Positions 50,438 through 59,833 of a stretch of 64,000 nucleotides of DNA are shown one piece after another. The notes beneath the pieces are model-generated. The model was given only the letters and a program-made list of their open reading frames with translations. It ran no database searches and had not been told where the DNA came from. Source of the stretch: Arcobacter sp. F155 (GTDB lineage: Bacteria; Campylobacterota; Campylobacteria; Campylobacterales; Arcobacteraceae). Both the position numbers and the translations under genes were made by a program. Each line of letters opens with the position of its first letter. Within the stretch, counting starts at the first letter, position 1. The stretch is taken from the NCBI RefSeq assembly GCF_004116455.1, contig NZ_PDJU01000003.1, positions 1 through 64,000 of the forward strand. The letters run 5' to 3'.

Positions 50438-51865
50438 TTACCCTAATCTTTGTTTTAAAAGTTCATTTACTTTTTGTGGATTTGCACTACCTTTAGATGC
50501 TTTCATTGTTTGACCAACAAAGAATCCAAATAGTTTCTCTTTTCCACCTCTGTACTGCTCTACTTTATCTTCATTTGCTGCTAATATTCCATCAATGATT
50601 TCTAAAATAGCACCATCATCAGATACTTGTTTTAATCCAAGTTCATCAATAACTGCATCAATTTCACTTTCAGGTTTTTCCATTAAAAAATCAAGTACTT
50701 CTTTTGCAGCTTTTCCAGAGATAGTTCCATCTTCAATAGCTTTTACAACACCTGCAAGTTTCTTAGCATCTACTGGTGAATTTTCTAAAGTCATTCCTTC
50801 AGTAAATCTTGCTGGTAATTCAACAGTTAACCATGTTGCTGCATTTTTACCTGTAATTCCTTCTTTCATCATCTCATCAAAGAAGTTTGCAGTCTCTAAA
50901 TTTGCAGTAATAACTGAAGCATCATACTCTTTGATACCAAAGTCATTTACAAATCTTTGTTTTTTCTCATCTGGAAGTTCTGGGATTTGTGAATATTTTT
51001 CCATCATTTCATCAGTAATAACTACTGGTAAAAGGTCTGGGTCTGGGAAATATCTATAATCAGCAGCATCTTCTTTACCTCTCATAGATCTAGTTTCACC
51101 TTTTTCTGGGTCAAATAGTCTTGTTTCTTGAACAATCTCTGTATCGTGAACTCCATCTTCCCAAGCTTCAATATGTCTATTTACTTCATATTTAATTGCT
51201 TTTTCAATGAATTTAAATGAGTTCATATTTTTGATTTCACATCTTGTATATAACTTATCATCACCCTTTGGTCTAATAGATACGTTAACATCTGCTCTAA
51301 ATGAACCTTCTTGCATATTTGCATCTGAAATTCCAAGATATCTTACAATTGAGTGAAGCTTTTTAAGATATAAAATTGCTTCTTCAGATGTTCTCATATC
51401 TGGTTCAGAAACGATTTCAAGAAGTGGTGTTCCAGCTCTATTTAAATCCACATGAGAAACACTTCCTGCATGGATACTTTTCCCTGCATCATTCTCTAAG
51501 TGAGCTCTTGTTACACCAATAGTTTTACTTGTTCCATCTTCAAAGTCAATTACTAATTCACCAAGTCCTACAACAGGAACTTCGAATTGAGAAATTTGGT
51601 ATCCATTTGGTAAGTCTGGGTAGAAGTAATTTTTTCTATTAAATATAGATTTTTTATTTATTTGTGATTTTAAAGCAGTTCCTAGCATAATTGCTTTATG
51701 CACTGCTTCTTTATTTAATACAGGAAGAGCTCCTGGAAGTCCTAAACAAGTTGGACATACGTTTGTATTTGGTTCTTCTCCAAAGCTTGTTGCACAAGAA
51801 CAAAACAGTTTACTATTTGTATTTAATTGAACGTGTACTTCTAATCCAATAATTACTTCAAACAT
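50438..51865 (-). CDS. gatB: Asp-tRNA(Asn)/Glu-tRNA(Gln) amidotransferase subunit B
   Basis: 475 aa. N-terminal [21 protein letters not shown], the zinc cysteines (LFCSC and CPTCLGLPG), [11 protein letters not shown] and the C-terminal YqeY/GatB tail ([17 protein letters not shown]) are all present. Converts misacylated Glu-tRNA(Gln) or Asp-tRNA(Asn) with GatA and GatC, which are elsewhere. Confidence 0.97.
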   Translation of the reverse strand: MFEVIIGLEVHVQLNTNSKLFCSCATSFGEEPNTNVCPTCLGLPGALPVLNKEAVHKAIMLGTALKSQINKKSIFNRKNYFYPDLPNGYQISQFEVPVVGLGELVIDFEDGTSKTIGVTRAHLENDAGKSIHAGSVSHVDLNRAGTPLLEIVSEPDMRTSEEAILYLKKLHSIVRYLGISDANMQEGSFRADVNVSIRPKGDDKLYTRCEIKNMNSFKFIEKAIKYEVNRHIEAWEDGVHDTEIVQETRLFDPEKGETRSMRGKEDAADYRYFPDPDLLPVVITDEMMEKYSQIPELPDEKKQRFVNDFGIKEYDASVITANLETANFFDEMMKEGITGKNAATWLTVELPARFTEGMTLENSPVDAKKLAGVVKAIEDGTISGKAAKEVLDFLMEKPESEIDAVIDELGLKQVSDDGAILEIIDGILAANEDKVEQYRGGKEKLFGFFVGQTMKASKGSANPQKVNELLKQRLG

Positions 51866-51875
51866 CTATTTCCTT

Positions 51876-52700
51876 TTATCTTACTATTTTAATATCTGCA
51901 GATAGTTTTAATTTCTCAAAATAGTCTTTTAAATATTTCTTTTCTCTATCTTGCATAATCATGTTAAAAATTCTATCTTTTACATCTTCAAAAGCTAAAG
52001 TTTGTTGATTTCCCTTATCTTTAATTAATAAAGAAATATATTGCTTATTTGATGTGAAAACAGGAGTAAATTGATTAACTTTTGTCTCGTTTAAAATATA
52101 CTTTAACTGAGGGTTTAAATTAGCTTGGTTTAATTCAATAGCTGCTTTTTTAACATCTTTTACATTTACCATTGGGTTGCTAATAGCCTTTTTTAAAGCT
52201 GCATTATCTACTGAAGAGTATTGAACTGCTCTTACAGTTGAAGCTGTAGAAAAAAGATTTTTATTGTTATCATAAAAAATTCTTAAATCATCTTCATTTG
52301 CAATTTTAATATTTCCTCTAACAAGTTTTCTTGTAAGTTTTTGTCTAATAATTTGCTGTCTAGTTTGCTCTTCATATGCATTATAGTCTTGGTATTTTTG
52401 TTTAATTAAAGATTTAAAAGTATATAAATCCATACCATTTGATGCTGCAATCTTTTCTAAGTAGTTGTTTACATCAAAAATATCTGCTGTGATATTGTGT
52501 TCTTCAACTAATTGATCAAATAAAACCTCATCAATAAGTTGCGCTACAGCTTTATCTTTAGGAAGGTTAGCTTGAGCTTTTCTCTTTTCAATATCATAAA
52601 GAGTAATTGGTTCATCATTCACAGTTAATGCAATTGCGTCTACTAGTTGAGCAAAAGACATTGTAGTTAACGTTAAGAAAACAAGAAGTAGTTTAGTCAT
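51876..52700 (-). CDS. SurA-like periplasmic chaperone/peptidyl-prolyl isomerase
   Basis: 274 aa from ATG at 52700, preceded by AAAAGGAT; a reading from 52727 has no signal-like start. Signal peptide (about 1-17, ending SFA), an N-terminal SurA-type helical domain (VDAIALTVNDEPITLYDIEKRK) and a parvulin-like segment that is degenerate. It would fold outer-membrane proteins. It leads an operon with gatB (10-bp gap). Whether the parvulin domain is active is unclear. Confidence 0.82.
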   Translation of the reverse strand: MTKLLLVFLTLTTMSFAQLVDAIALTVNDEPITLYDIEKRKAQANLPKDKAVAQLIDEVLFDQLVEEHNITADIFDVNNYLEKIAASNGMDLYTFKSLIKQKYQDYNAYEEQTRQQIIRQKLTRKLVRGNIKIANEDDLRIFYDNNKNLFSTASTVRAVQYSSVDNAALKKAISNPMVNVKDVKKAAIELNQANLNPQLKYILNETKVNQFTPVFTSNKQYISLLIKDKGNQQTLAFEDVKDRIFNMIMQDREKKYLKDYFEKLKLSADIKIVR

Positions 52701-52743
52701 AATTTTAATCCTTTTTGTAACTATCAAACTTTTATTTGATATA

Positions 52744-52784
52744 AAAACAGATATTTTACCAAATTAATAGTAAATATCTGTTTT
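52744..52784 (-). terminator. Terminator downstream of dld
   Basis: A 13-bp perfect stem (AAAACAGATATTT with AAATATCTGTTTT) extends inward by two pairs past a bulged T. On the minus strand it is followed by a short T run. It lies 15 bp beyond dld and upstream of the SurA-like gene. Confidence 0.75.
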
Positions 52785-52798
52785 GTTATAAAAGAAGA

Positions 52799-55639
52799 TT
52801 ATTTATTTTTTGAAATAGTACACTTATCAATTAAATAGAAAATAGAGTTATAATCTAAACCTGATGTTTCACTAAGTCCTATTTCACAAGTTTTAGAAGT
52901 AGAGAAAGCATATTTTGCCTCTTTTACATCATCTTTTAAAAATCTAAGTGCAGATTGGTTAAGTTCAGGGAAGTTAAATCCTCTATCTCCTGCAAAACCA
53001 CAACACTTAACATTTTCTGGAACTATTACATTTGTTGAACACATTTTTGCTAGTTCTATAAACTTTTCATGTAATCCCATTTTTCTTGAAGAACAAGTAG
53101 TATGAATAGTTATTGGTTCATCCATTTGAGTAAAATCAAGATTCTCTTTTAGTACATCTAAAGTAAATTCTATTGGCTCATAAATTTTCATTTTTCCATC
53201 AAAACTCTCAAGCATCTTTTTTGTACAAGGACTAGTATCACAAAGAACTGGATACTCTCCAAAGTTACTAACTTCTTGTAAAGCATGCTCTAGCTCATCA
53301 CTTTTTAGTTTTGCTTGTTTATTGAAACCTTTTGAAGAGAATGGCATACCACAACATAAACCATCCATATTTTCAGGGAATAGTATTTGGTATCCAGCTT
53401 TTTGAAGTAGCCTAACTGTTACATCAAATAGTTCTTCTTCAACTGTTGTTTTACTATCTCTTCCCATTGTTCTATTTATACAAGAAGGGAAATATACAAC
53501 TTTTTTATCTACAAGTTTTTGTTCAAAGTTAGTATCTATTGAAGTTGGTCTTGGCAGACTTGCACTCCATTTTGGTAAGTTTCCTTTTGTTAAGTCTCTC
53601 ATAGAAGAAGTGAAACCTTCCATACTTGGTGTTCCAATCATCTTATGAAGTAGATTTGCTCCACCTAATCCAAACTTCATCCCCTTTAAGGTTGTAGAGA
53701 AATTATTTGCTACAAAAGAAGCAATTTTATCAGCCCTTGGACTCAACTGCTCTGTTCTTAAATACTTAGTTAAACTTCCCGTATCAATCTTAACGGGACA
53801 TGCAGTAGAACATAAAGAACAAGTTGCACAAGTCTCTATTCCATCATATTGATAAAGGTCTTTATACTCTTTTGCTTCTTCATGATTTCCTTCTCTTTCG
53901 AGCTTTGAAATCTCTCTGTTTATTACAATTCTTTGTCTAGGAGTTAAAGTAATATCATTTGAAGGACAAGTAGGCTCACAGAATCCACACTCAATACAAG
54001 TATCAACTAACTCATTTGTTGCAGGCATTGCTTTTAGGTTTTTTAAGTGTGCTTCTGCATCATCATTTATGATAACACCTGGATTTAAAAGTCCTTTTGG
54101 GTCAAATACTTCTTTAATTCTTTTCATCATAGAATAAGCAGTTTTACCCCACTCTACTTCAATAAATGCAGCCATATTTCTACCTGTACCATGCTCAGCT
54201 TTTAAACTTCCTTGATACTTAACTGCAACAGAAGAAACAACATCATTCATAAACTCATCATATCTTTTAACTTCAGATTCAATTGAGAAGTCTTGAGTAA
54301 ATACAAAGTGAAAGTTTCCTTCTAAAGCATGACCAAAGATTAAAGCTTCACTATAACCATGTTTTTTAAATAGTGCTTGTAGTTCCAATGTAGCTTCAGC
54401 TAATACTTCAATAGGATATGCAACATCTTCAATAATAACAGTTGTTCCAACTTCCCTTACAGCTCCAACTGCTGGGAAAAGACCTTTTCTAATCTTCCAG
54501 TAAAGAGTGTATTCCGCTACATCTTTTGTAAAGTAAATACCTCTAACAACCGAGAACTCTTCAAGAAGTTCTTCAAGCTCTTTAATTTGAACATTTAATG
54601 ACTCATCATTTATTGCTCTTGTCTCAATTAAAAGTGCAGTTACATTCTCATCAAAATCTTTGATATATTCTGGCATAGCTGGGTCATTTTCAATACTTGC
54701 AAGTCCAGCTCTATCCATAAGCTCAACCGCATCTACAGTAATAGTTTTTGCTTCACGTGCAAGTTTGATTTTAGTAACCGCATTACATGCTTCTTTTACA
54801 TCTTTAAAATAAATAAGTGCACTTGCTTTATCTTTTAAATCTTCAACTGTTTCATAAGTAATCTCTTCAATAAAGGCTAAAGTTCCTTCACTTCCAATGA
54901 TTAAGTGCTCTAAAATTTCAAATACATCATCAAAATCAATTAATGCATTTATTGAGTAACCACATGTATTTTTGATTTTAAACTTTTTTGCAATTAAAGC
55001 AGATAACTCTTCATCACTTTTTGTTTCATTGGCAATTTTTTCTAAACCTTCTACTAAATCTTTGTGAGAAACTCTAAAGGCTTGTTTTGATTCTTCGCAA
55101 GCTGTATCTAGTTTTGTACCATCTGCAAAGATTAACTTCATTGATTTTAAAGTTTTATATGAGTTTTGTGAAATTCCACAACACATACCTGAAGCATTAT
55201 TTGCAGCAATTCCACCAATCATAGCGGCATTGATACTTGCAGGATCTGGTCCAATCTTTTTACCATAAGGAGCTAGTAGATTGTTTACTTCTTGTCCAGT
55301 AAGTGCAGGTTGTAAAGTAATAGCACTTTTATCATCAGAGATTCTAAAATCCCTAAAGTTTCTTGATGTAACAATTAAAATAGAATCACTGATAGCCTGA
55401 CCTGAAAGTGAAGTTCCTGCTGCTCTAAAAGTAACACTTAATTCCATAGCATTTGATAGTTTTAGTATCTCTTCAACTTCTTTTGCATTATCTGTTTTGA
55501 TTACAATTTTTGGAATTAATCTATAAAAAGAGGCATCCGTTCCATATGCTAATGTATGTAACTTATCTGTAAATAGGTTTTTAGCATCAATTACTTTTGA
55601 TACTTCATTATAAAAATCTTGGTATTTTCCTTCTAACAT
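52799..55639 (-). CDS. dld: Quinone-dependent D-lactate dehydrogenase, FAD/Fe-S type
   Basis: 946 aa, matching Helicobacter/Campylobacter Dld in size. Order: FAD-binding PCMH domain (about 40-270, with RAAGTSLSGQAISD), FAD-oxidase C domain (to about 530), two ferredoxin motifs (CIECGFCEPTCPS and CATCSLCSTACP, about 545-640), then CCG domains (CCGMPF and CCGFAGDRG). It oxidises D-lactate and passes electrons to quinone. Glycolate or other 2-hydroxyacids are alternatives. Upstream are a 37-codon gene and dctM. A terminator closes the operon. Confidence 0.93.
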   Translation of the reverse strand: MLEGKYQDFYNEVSKVIDAKNLFTDKLHTLAYGTDASFYRLIPKIVIKTDNAKEVEEILKLSNAMELSVTFRAAGTSLSGQAISDSILIVTSRNFRDFRISDDKSAITLQPALTGQEVNNLLAPYGKKIGPDPASINAAMIGGIAANNASGMCCGISQNSYKTLKSMKLIFADGTKLDTACEESKQAFRVSHKDLVEGLEKIANETKSDEELSALIAKKFKIKNTCGYSINALIDFDDVFEILEHLIIGSEGTLAFIEEITYETVEDLKDKASALIYFKDVKEACNAVTKIKLAREAKTITVDAVELMDRAGLASIENDPAMPEYIKDFDENVTALLIETRAINDESLNVQIKELEELLEEFSVVRGIYFTKDVAEYTLYWKIRKGLFPAVGAVREVGTTVIIEDVAYPIEVLAEATLELQALFKKHGYSEALIFGHALEGNFHFVFTQDFSIESEVKRYDEFMNDVVSSVAVKYQGSLKAEHGTGRNMAAFIEVEWGKTAYSMMKRIKEVFDPKGLLNPGVIINDDAEAHLKNLKAMPATNELVDTCIECGFCEPTCPSNDITLTPRQRIVINREISKLEREGNHEEAKEYKDLYQYDGIETCATCSLCSTACPVKIDTGSLTKYLRTEQLSPRADKIASFVANNFSTTLKGMKFGLGGANLLHKMIGTPSMEGFTSSMRDLTKGNLPKWSASLPRPTSIDTNFEQKLVDKKVVYFPSCINRTMGRDSKTTVEEELFDVTVRLLQKAGYQILFPENMDGLCCGMPFSSKGFNKQAKLKSDELEHALQEVSNFGEYPVLCDTSPCTKKMLESFDGKMKIYEPIEFTLDVLKENLDFTQMDEPITIHTTCSSRKMGLHEKFIELAKMCSTNVIVPENVKCCGFAGDRGFNFPELNQSALRFLKDDVKEAKYAFSTSKTCEIGLSETSGLDYNSIFYLIDKCTISKNK

Positions 55640-55685
55640 TTTTGTTTCCTTATAAATTTTTCTTTGTTAAATTTATAATTAAATG

Positions 55686-55799
55686 CTATTCAAGGCGTGG
55701 GACAGTATATATTCTTTGTTGTGGGTCATCAATAAAAGAGTACATCCTATCTTTTGTTTTAAAAACTAGATTAGTTAATAGCTTTAAAAAGCTTGACAT
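55686..55799 (-). CDS. Unrecognised 37-aa protein between dctM and dld
   Basis: ATG at 55799 is preceded by AAAAAAGGAGTACATC, one of the strongest Shine-Dalgarno sites in the window. The frame encodes 37 residues, beginning MSSFLKLLTNLVFKTKDRMY and ending in DDPQQRIYTVPRLE, then TAG. It has a short hydrophobic, helix-prone N-terminus and a proline-containing tail with no cysteine. It sits 29 bp after dctM and 46 bp before dld on the same strand, in an otherwise unexplained gap. Function unknown; a small regulator or stabiliser of the transporter or of Dld is possible. No such family is known to me. Confidence 0.7.
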   Translation of the reverse strand: MSSFLKLLTNLVFKTKDRMYSFIDDPQQRIYTVPRLE

Positions 55800-55828
55800 G
55801 ATGTACTCCTTTTTTAAATAGTATTATA

Positions 55829-57202
55829 CTACATATCTGCAGACATTCCAAAGAATTCTGGATAGAATGCTACGATACATAGAACAATTACCTGTATAAC
55901 AATAAATGGTAACACCCCTCTGTAGATTTGTGCTGTTCTAACTGATGCTGGTGCACACCCTTTTAAGTAGAACAGAGAGAACCCAAATGGTGGTGTTAAG
56001 AACGATGTTTGTAAGTTCATTGCAATTAAAATTGCGAACCATACAGGGTTAATATCAAGTGCCATTGCTACTGGAAGTAGAATTGGAACAATAATATAAG
56101 AAATCTCAATAAAGTCAATGAAGAATCCTAAAACTAAGATTGCTAACATTGTAAAGATAATGAATCCCCATTTTCCATCACCTGGTAAACTCATCATTAC
56201 ATGCTCAACAATCTCTTCTCCACCAGTATAAGAGAATACCATAGAGAATGCTGTTGCACCAATTAAGATACCAAATACCATTGAAGTTACTTTAACAGAC
56301 TCTAAAGCTGCTTCTTTTACCATACTAACTGCAAATGTTCTATATAAAACTGCAAGTAAAATTGCACCAATACATCCAACAGCTGCTGATTCAGTAGGAG
56401 TTGCAATACCTGCAAAAATAGAACCAAGAACTAAGATAATAAGAGTTAATGATGGAATAATATCAATTAAAGCTCTTACAACTTGTTTTTTCTTATCCCC
56501 TCTACTTGGGTCTGCTGGAATTGCAGGAGCAAAATCTTTTTTCACATATGAAACTACAAGAATAAATAGAATATATGCTGCTACTAAAGTAAGTCCAGGA
56601 CCAACTGCTGCTTTAAACAGGTCACCAACTGGAACTTGGAATACATCCCCTAAAATAATTAATACAATTGAAGGAGGAATAATCTGTCCAAGTGTACCTG
56701 AGGCACAGATTGTACCTGTAGCTAATTCTGTATTATATTTATACTTAAGCATTACAGGAAGGGAAATAACACCCATCGCAACAACTGAAGCACCAACAAC
56801 ACCTGTTGAAGCTGCAAGTAAAGTACCAACTAATACTGTAGAGATAGCAACACCACCTCTAATCTCTCCAAATAAGAATCCCATAGATTCTAATAATTTT
56901 TCTGCAAGTCCTGTTTTTTGTAAAACAATTCCCATAAAGATGAACATTGGAATTGCCATTAAAATAGTACTTTGCTGAATAGAGTAGATTCTAAAAGGCA
57001 TATAATCAAACATTGCTATACCTTCAACCCATCCCTCAGAGATAAGTTGCGCTATAGCTGTACCTTCTTCTGCATAAGCAAAGATTTCATAGAACCCTGC
57101 GAAGATACCAAAAAATACTGAAACTGCTGCAAATGTAAATGCTACTGGAAATCCAATAATTAGCATAAACAGTGCAGTAAAGAACATTACTATACCAATC
57201 AT
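55829..57202 (-). CDS. dctM: TRAP transporter large permease DctM
   Basis: 457 aa with about twelve hydrophobic segments. DctM-type motifs: GFPVAFTFAAVSVFFG, GASVVAMGVISLPVMLKY, ASGTLGQIIPPSIVLIILG and MNLQTSFLTPPFGFSLFYLKG. It carries the sodium-coupled substrate flux with DctQ. It starts 4 bp inside dctQ's end (ATGA-type overlap), so the two are coupled. Confidence 0.95.
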   Translation of the reverse strand: MIGIVMFFTALFMLIIGFPVAFTFAAVSVFFGIFAGFYEIFAYAEEGTAIAQLISEGWVEGIAMFDYMPFRIYSIQQSTILMAIPMFIFMGIVLQKTGLAEKLLESMGFLFGEIRGGVAISTVLVGTLLAASTGVVGASVVAMGVISLPVMLKYKYNTELATGTICASGTLGQIIPPSIVLIILGDVFQVPVGDLFKAAVGPGLTLVAAYILFILVVSYVKKDFAPAIPADPSRGDKKKQVVRALIDIIPSLTLIILVLGSIFAGIATPTESAAVGCIGAILLAVLYRTFAVSMVKEAALESVKVTSMVFGILIGATAFSMVFSYTGGEEIVEHVMMSLPGDGKWGFIIFTMLAILVLGFFIDFIEISYIIVPILLPVAMALDINPVWFAILIAMNLQTSFLTPPFGFSLFYLKGCAPASVRTAQIYRGVLPFIVIQVIVLCIVAFYPEFFGMSADM

Positions 57203-57825
57203 TTAGAATCTCCTTTTTTGTCCTCATTCTCAAAAGGGTCAATATCTACAACATGATGTTTTTTCTCACTTAAATCACATTTTAGATTTTCAATCTCACC
57301 TTTTAAATTATATTCATCCATTGGGTGTAACCCTTTATAAATATTTAGATTTCTAATAAAGAATCCAATTGTTGTAATAATCAATAAAAAGAAAGATAAA
57401 GGAATAAGCCCTTTTACAATCCATCTATATGGAAGACCACCTGGATCGCCACTTTGCTCCATTGATAAATATGCTTCATAAGCATTGTTAATTGAACTAA
57501 GTCCTACTAAAATAGCAATTGGTAAAATGAATAATACAGCACCTACCATATTAACCATTGCCTTTCTTTGTGGGCTAAATCTATCATATACTAAGTCAAC
57601 TCTTACGTGACCATCTTCTTTTAGAGTATAAGCAACTCCTAGAAGTATAATTACAGAGAAGAAATGCCATTCCATCTCTTGCATAGCAATACTTCCTGAT
57701 TTAAAAAAGTATCTCATAACTACATCATAAAATACGTTTAAAATCATCAGAACCATTGCTATTGCTGTTATCAGTCCAATAAAGTCCGCAAACTTATTGA
57801 ATCCTTTCTCAAGTTTTAACAACAT
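57199..57825 (-). CDS. dctQ: TRAP transporter small permease DctQ
   Basis: 208 aa with four membrane helices (about 13-35, 50-68, 85-110, 130-155). The signature DVVMRYFFKSGSIAMQEMEWHFFSVI is typical. A longer than usual charged cytosolic tail (about 165-208) is present. It follows dctP after a strong intergenic hairpin and overlaps dctM. Confidence 0.93.
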   Translation of the reverse strand: MLLKLEKGFNKFADFIGLITAIAMVLMILNVFYDVVMRYFFKSGSIAMQEMEWHFFSVIILLGVAYTLKEDGHVRVDLVYDRFSPQRKAMVNMVGAVLFILPIAILVGLSSINNAYEAYLSMEQSGDPGGLPYRWIVKGLIPLSFFLLIITTIGFFIRNLNIYKGLHPMDEYNLKGEIENLKCDLSEKKHHVVDIDPFENEDKKGDSK

Positions 57826-57901
57826 AAAAATCCTTTGGGTGTGTTGTAATAAGTAAGATAAAGATATCTCATTGATCTATGTTTATGTTACTCATTGTAT
57901 A

Positions 57902-57926
57902 AAAAAACCCCTTAAAGGGGTTTTTT
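57902..57926 (-). terminator. Strong hairpin between dctP and dctQ, partial terminator candidate
   Basis: AAAAAACCCC and GGGGTTTTTT make a 10-bp stem around TTAAA, just after the dctP stop. The stem ends in six Ts on either strand, so it could work in both directions. In TRAP operons such hairpins often let the binding protein be made in excess of the permeases. Confidence 0.75.
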
Positions 57927-57944
57927 GTAAGAATAAAGACAATT

Positions 57945-59015
57945 TTATAAGTTGTCTTTTAAGTAGATATAATCAGACATTTTAGTCCACTCTCTAACTT
58001 TCTTTTGGTAAGCTTCTTGAGAATCTAAAATCTCTTTTAATAAAGGTTGACCTTTAACCATCTCTTCTCTTAACTCAGCATTTGCTTTTTTCATAGCGTC
58101 CATAACTGGTTTTGGGAAAGTTTTGATTTTGATATTTGGATAATCTTTTTCAATTTTTGCCCAAGCTTCAGAACTCATGTGATAGTTTTGAATATACATA
58201 TCATATGCAGACACTCTCATAGCAGTAATTAAGATTTGTTGTAAATCTTTTGGTAACTTTTTGAATTTTCTCTCATTTACTAAGAATTGTAAATCTAATC
58301 CTGGCTCATGCCATCCTGTATAGTAGTAAGGAGCAATTTTATTGAATCCCATGTTGATGTCCATTCCAGGCCCAACCCACTCTAATGCGTCAATAGTTCC
58401 TCTTTCAAGTGAAGTATATAATTCACCTGGAGCAATATTTGTTACTGTTAATCCTAGTTTTGCCATAACTTCACCAGCAAATCCTGGGATTCTCATTTTA
58501 AGACCTTTTAAATCGTCAACAGTGTTGATTTCTGTTCTAAACCAACCACCCATTTGATTTCCAGAACTTCCACCAGGGAAAGATAGTACTTTATGTTTTT
58601 TATAAACTTTTTTCATAAGTTCCATACCACCACCGTGATAGAACCATGAATATTGTTCAGGTGTAGTCATCCCAAATGGCATTGTACTAAATGGTAAAGT
58701 GTTGATATCTTTACCTTTCCAGTAATATGATGCAGAGTGACCCATGTCATACTGACCACCTTTTACCATATCTAGAATTCCAAGTGCAGCTTTATGTTTG
58801 TTTGAAGCGTCTACTCTGATAACAAGTCTACCATCAGACATCTCTTCAACAAGTTTTGCCATATTTTTAGGTGCGTCAATAAATGGTGATAAAGTTGGCC
58901 CCCAAGTAGTTGCCAGTTTCCATTTATATACTTTTTTTGCTAAAGCTTCAGAACCTAATCCCGCAATAAGTGCTGCAGCCATAAGTAGTTTAGTTGATTT
59001 ACCAAACATCTTCAT
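57945..59015 (-). CDS. dctP: TRAP transporter solute-binding protein DctP, 2-oxo/2-hydroxy-acid type
   Basis: 356 aa from ATG at 59015, preceded by AAAAAAGGAGATT. A reading to 59129 would cover the promoter and has no ribosome site. Signal peptide about 1-26 (ending ALA). The carboxylate-binding arginine R160 in NQMGGWFR and the ligand loop DALEWVGPG resemble the TakP/lactate branch of TRAP binders. Given dld and lutBC in the same block, lactate is the likely ligand. Pyruvate or other 2-oxo acids remain possible. Confidence 0.88.
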   Translation of the reverse strand: MKMFGKSTKLLMAAALIAGLGSEALAKKVYKWKLATTWGPTLSPFIDAPKNMAKLVEEMSDGRLVIRVDASNKHKAALGILDMVKGGQYDMGHSASYYWKGKDINTLPFSTMPFGMTTPEQYSWFYHGGGMELMKKVYKKHKVLSFPGGSSGNQMGGWFRTEINTVDDLKGLKMRIPGFAGEVMAKLGLTVTNIAPGELYTSLERGTIDALEWVGPGMDINMGFNKIAPYYYTGWHEPGLDLQFLVNERKFKKLPKDLQQILITAMRVSAYDMYIQNYHMSSEAWAKIEKDYPNIKIKTFPKPVMDAMKKANAELREEMVKGQPLLKEILDSQEAYQKKVREWTKMSDYIYLKDNL

Positions 59016-59098
59016 GTAATCTCCTTTTTTTTGTGTCTCATGGAAATTGTAACTGCCAGAAATGAAAAAGATATGATATTTTAGATTTTTTTGAGAAA

Positions 59099-59123
59099 AA
59101 AACCCCATAAAATATAGGGTTTT
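59099..59123 (-). terminator. Terminator downstream of the lut-kinase-regulator operon
   Basis: AAAACCC pairs with GGGTTTT, with three further pairs inside a mismatch, and a T7 run follows on the minus strand. It lies about 65 bp after the regulator stop and 84 bp before the dctP start. Confidence 0.7.
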
Positions 59124-59161
59124 GAGCATATGTTCACCAAATTAATGATTTTTTAAGAAAT

Positions 59162-59186
59162 TGCTATTTTAATGCTATTTTTGACT
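59162..59186 (-). promoter_or_regulatory. Three AATAG(C/T) repeats spaced 10-11 bp, candidate regulator site
   Basis: On the plus strand TGCTATTTT occurs at 59162-59170 and 59173-59181 with an exact 11-bp period, followed by TGACTATTT. On the minus strand these read as three AATAG elements spaced 11 and 10 bp. They sit between the regulator stop codon and its terminator, about 150 bp upstream of dctP. A role as an upstream site is inferred. Confidence 0.35.
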
Positions 59187-59188
59187 AT

Positions 59189-59833
59189 TTAGTCAGTTTT
59201 AAAAATATATCCTGTATCTACAACTGTATGAATGTAATCTTTTTTTACTACTTTTCTTAGTCTTCTAACTAAAGATCTAATTGATTCAATTGAAGCAAAT
59301 GAACCTTCCCAAACATAACTTTCAATTGCAGAATAAGTAAGTACTTGATTTTTCTTTGTTAAAAAAAGATTCATTAGAAGTCTCTCTTTTTTTGTTAGTC
59401 TTTGTTCTTCATTATCTATACATAAAGTTGAAGACTTATAATCAAAATATGAGTTCTCATCAAAATGCTCTTTTTCATCTTTTACTTGACAAAGTTTTTC
59501 AACCTTTATCTCTAACTCATCTATAAAGAATGGCTTTTTTAAATAGTCATTACATCCAAAGTCGTAAGCCTCTTTTATCATATCAAGTTCAACAGTAGCA
59601 CTTATAATGATGATTGGAACTTCACTGTAATAACTTCTAATCTTTTTTAAGATATTTATTCCATCGATATTTGGCACATTTATATCAAGAATAAAGCAAG
59701 AAAAACCTTCATCTATGTTGTTTAAAGCCTCTTGCCCATCTATATAGCTAAAGACTTTATACCCTTTTAGCTCTAATCTTTTTTTAATAGTTGCATTTAG
59801 TTTTTTGTTATCTTCAAGTAGTAGGATTTTCAT
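59189..59833 (-). CDS. OmpR-family response regulator of the lactate locus
   Basis: 214 aa. Receiver: EDNK (7-10), D50 (CFILDINVPNIDG), YLKKPF. Winged helix from about 125, ending TVVDTGYIFKTD. It overlaps the kinase gene by 20 bp and is the last gene before a terminator, followed by dctP. Most likely it controls dctPQM-dld in response to lactate or another substrate. Confidence 0.92.
   Translation of the reverse strand: MKILLLEDNKKLNATIKKRLELKGYKVFSYIDGQEALNNIDEGFSCFILDINVPNIDGINILKKIRSYYSEVPIIIISATVELDMIKEAYDFGCNDYLKKPFFIDELEIKVEKLCQVKDEKEHFDENSYFDYKSSTLCIDNEEQRLTKKERLLMNLFLTKKNQVLTYSAIESYVWEGSFASIESIRSLVRRLRKVVKKDYIHTVVDTGYIFKTD

Noticed and set aside
55597-55821. 74-codon plus-strand frame between dld and dctM
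   Set aside because: It overlaps the start of dld and runs antisense to the small gene that has a strong ribosome site. Its own start lies inside dld and has no ribosome site.
59045-59062. TGGCA in the dctP upstream region as a sigma-54 promoter
   Set aside because: On the minus strand TGGCA is not followed by GC at the required 10-bp distance.
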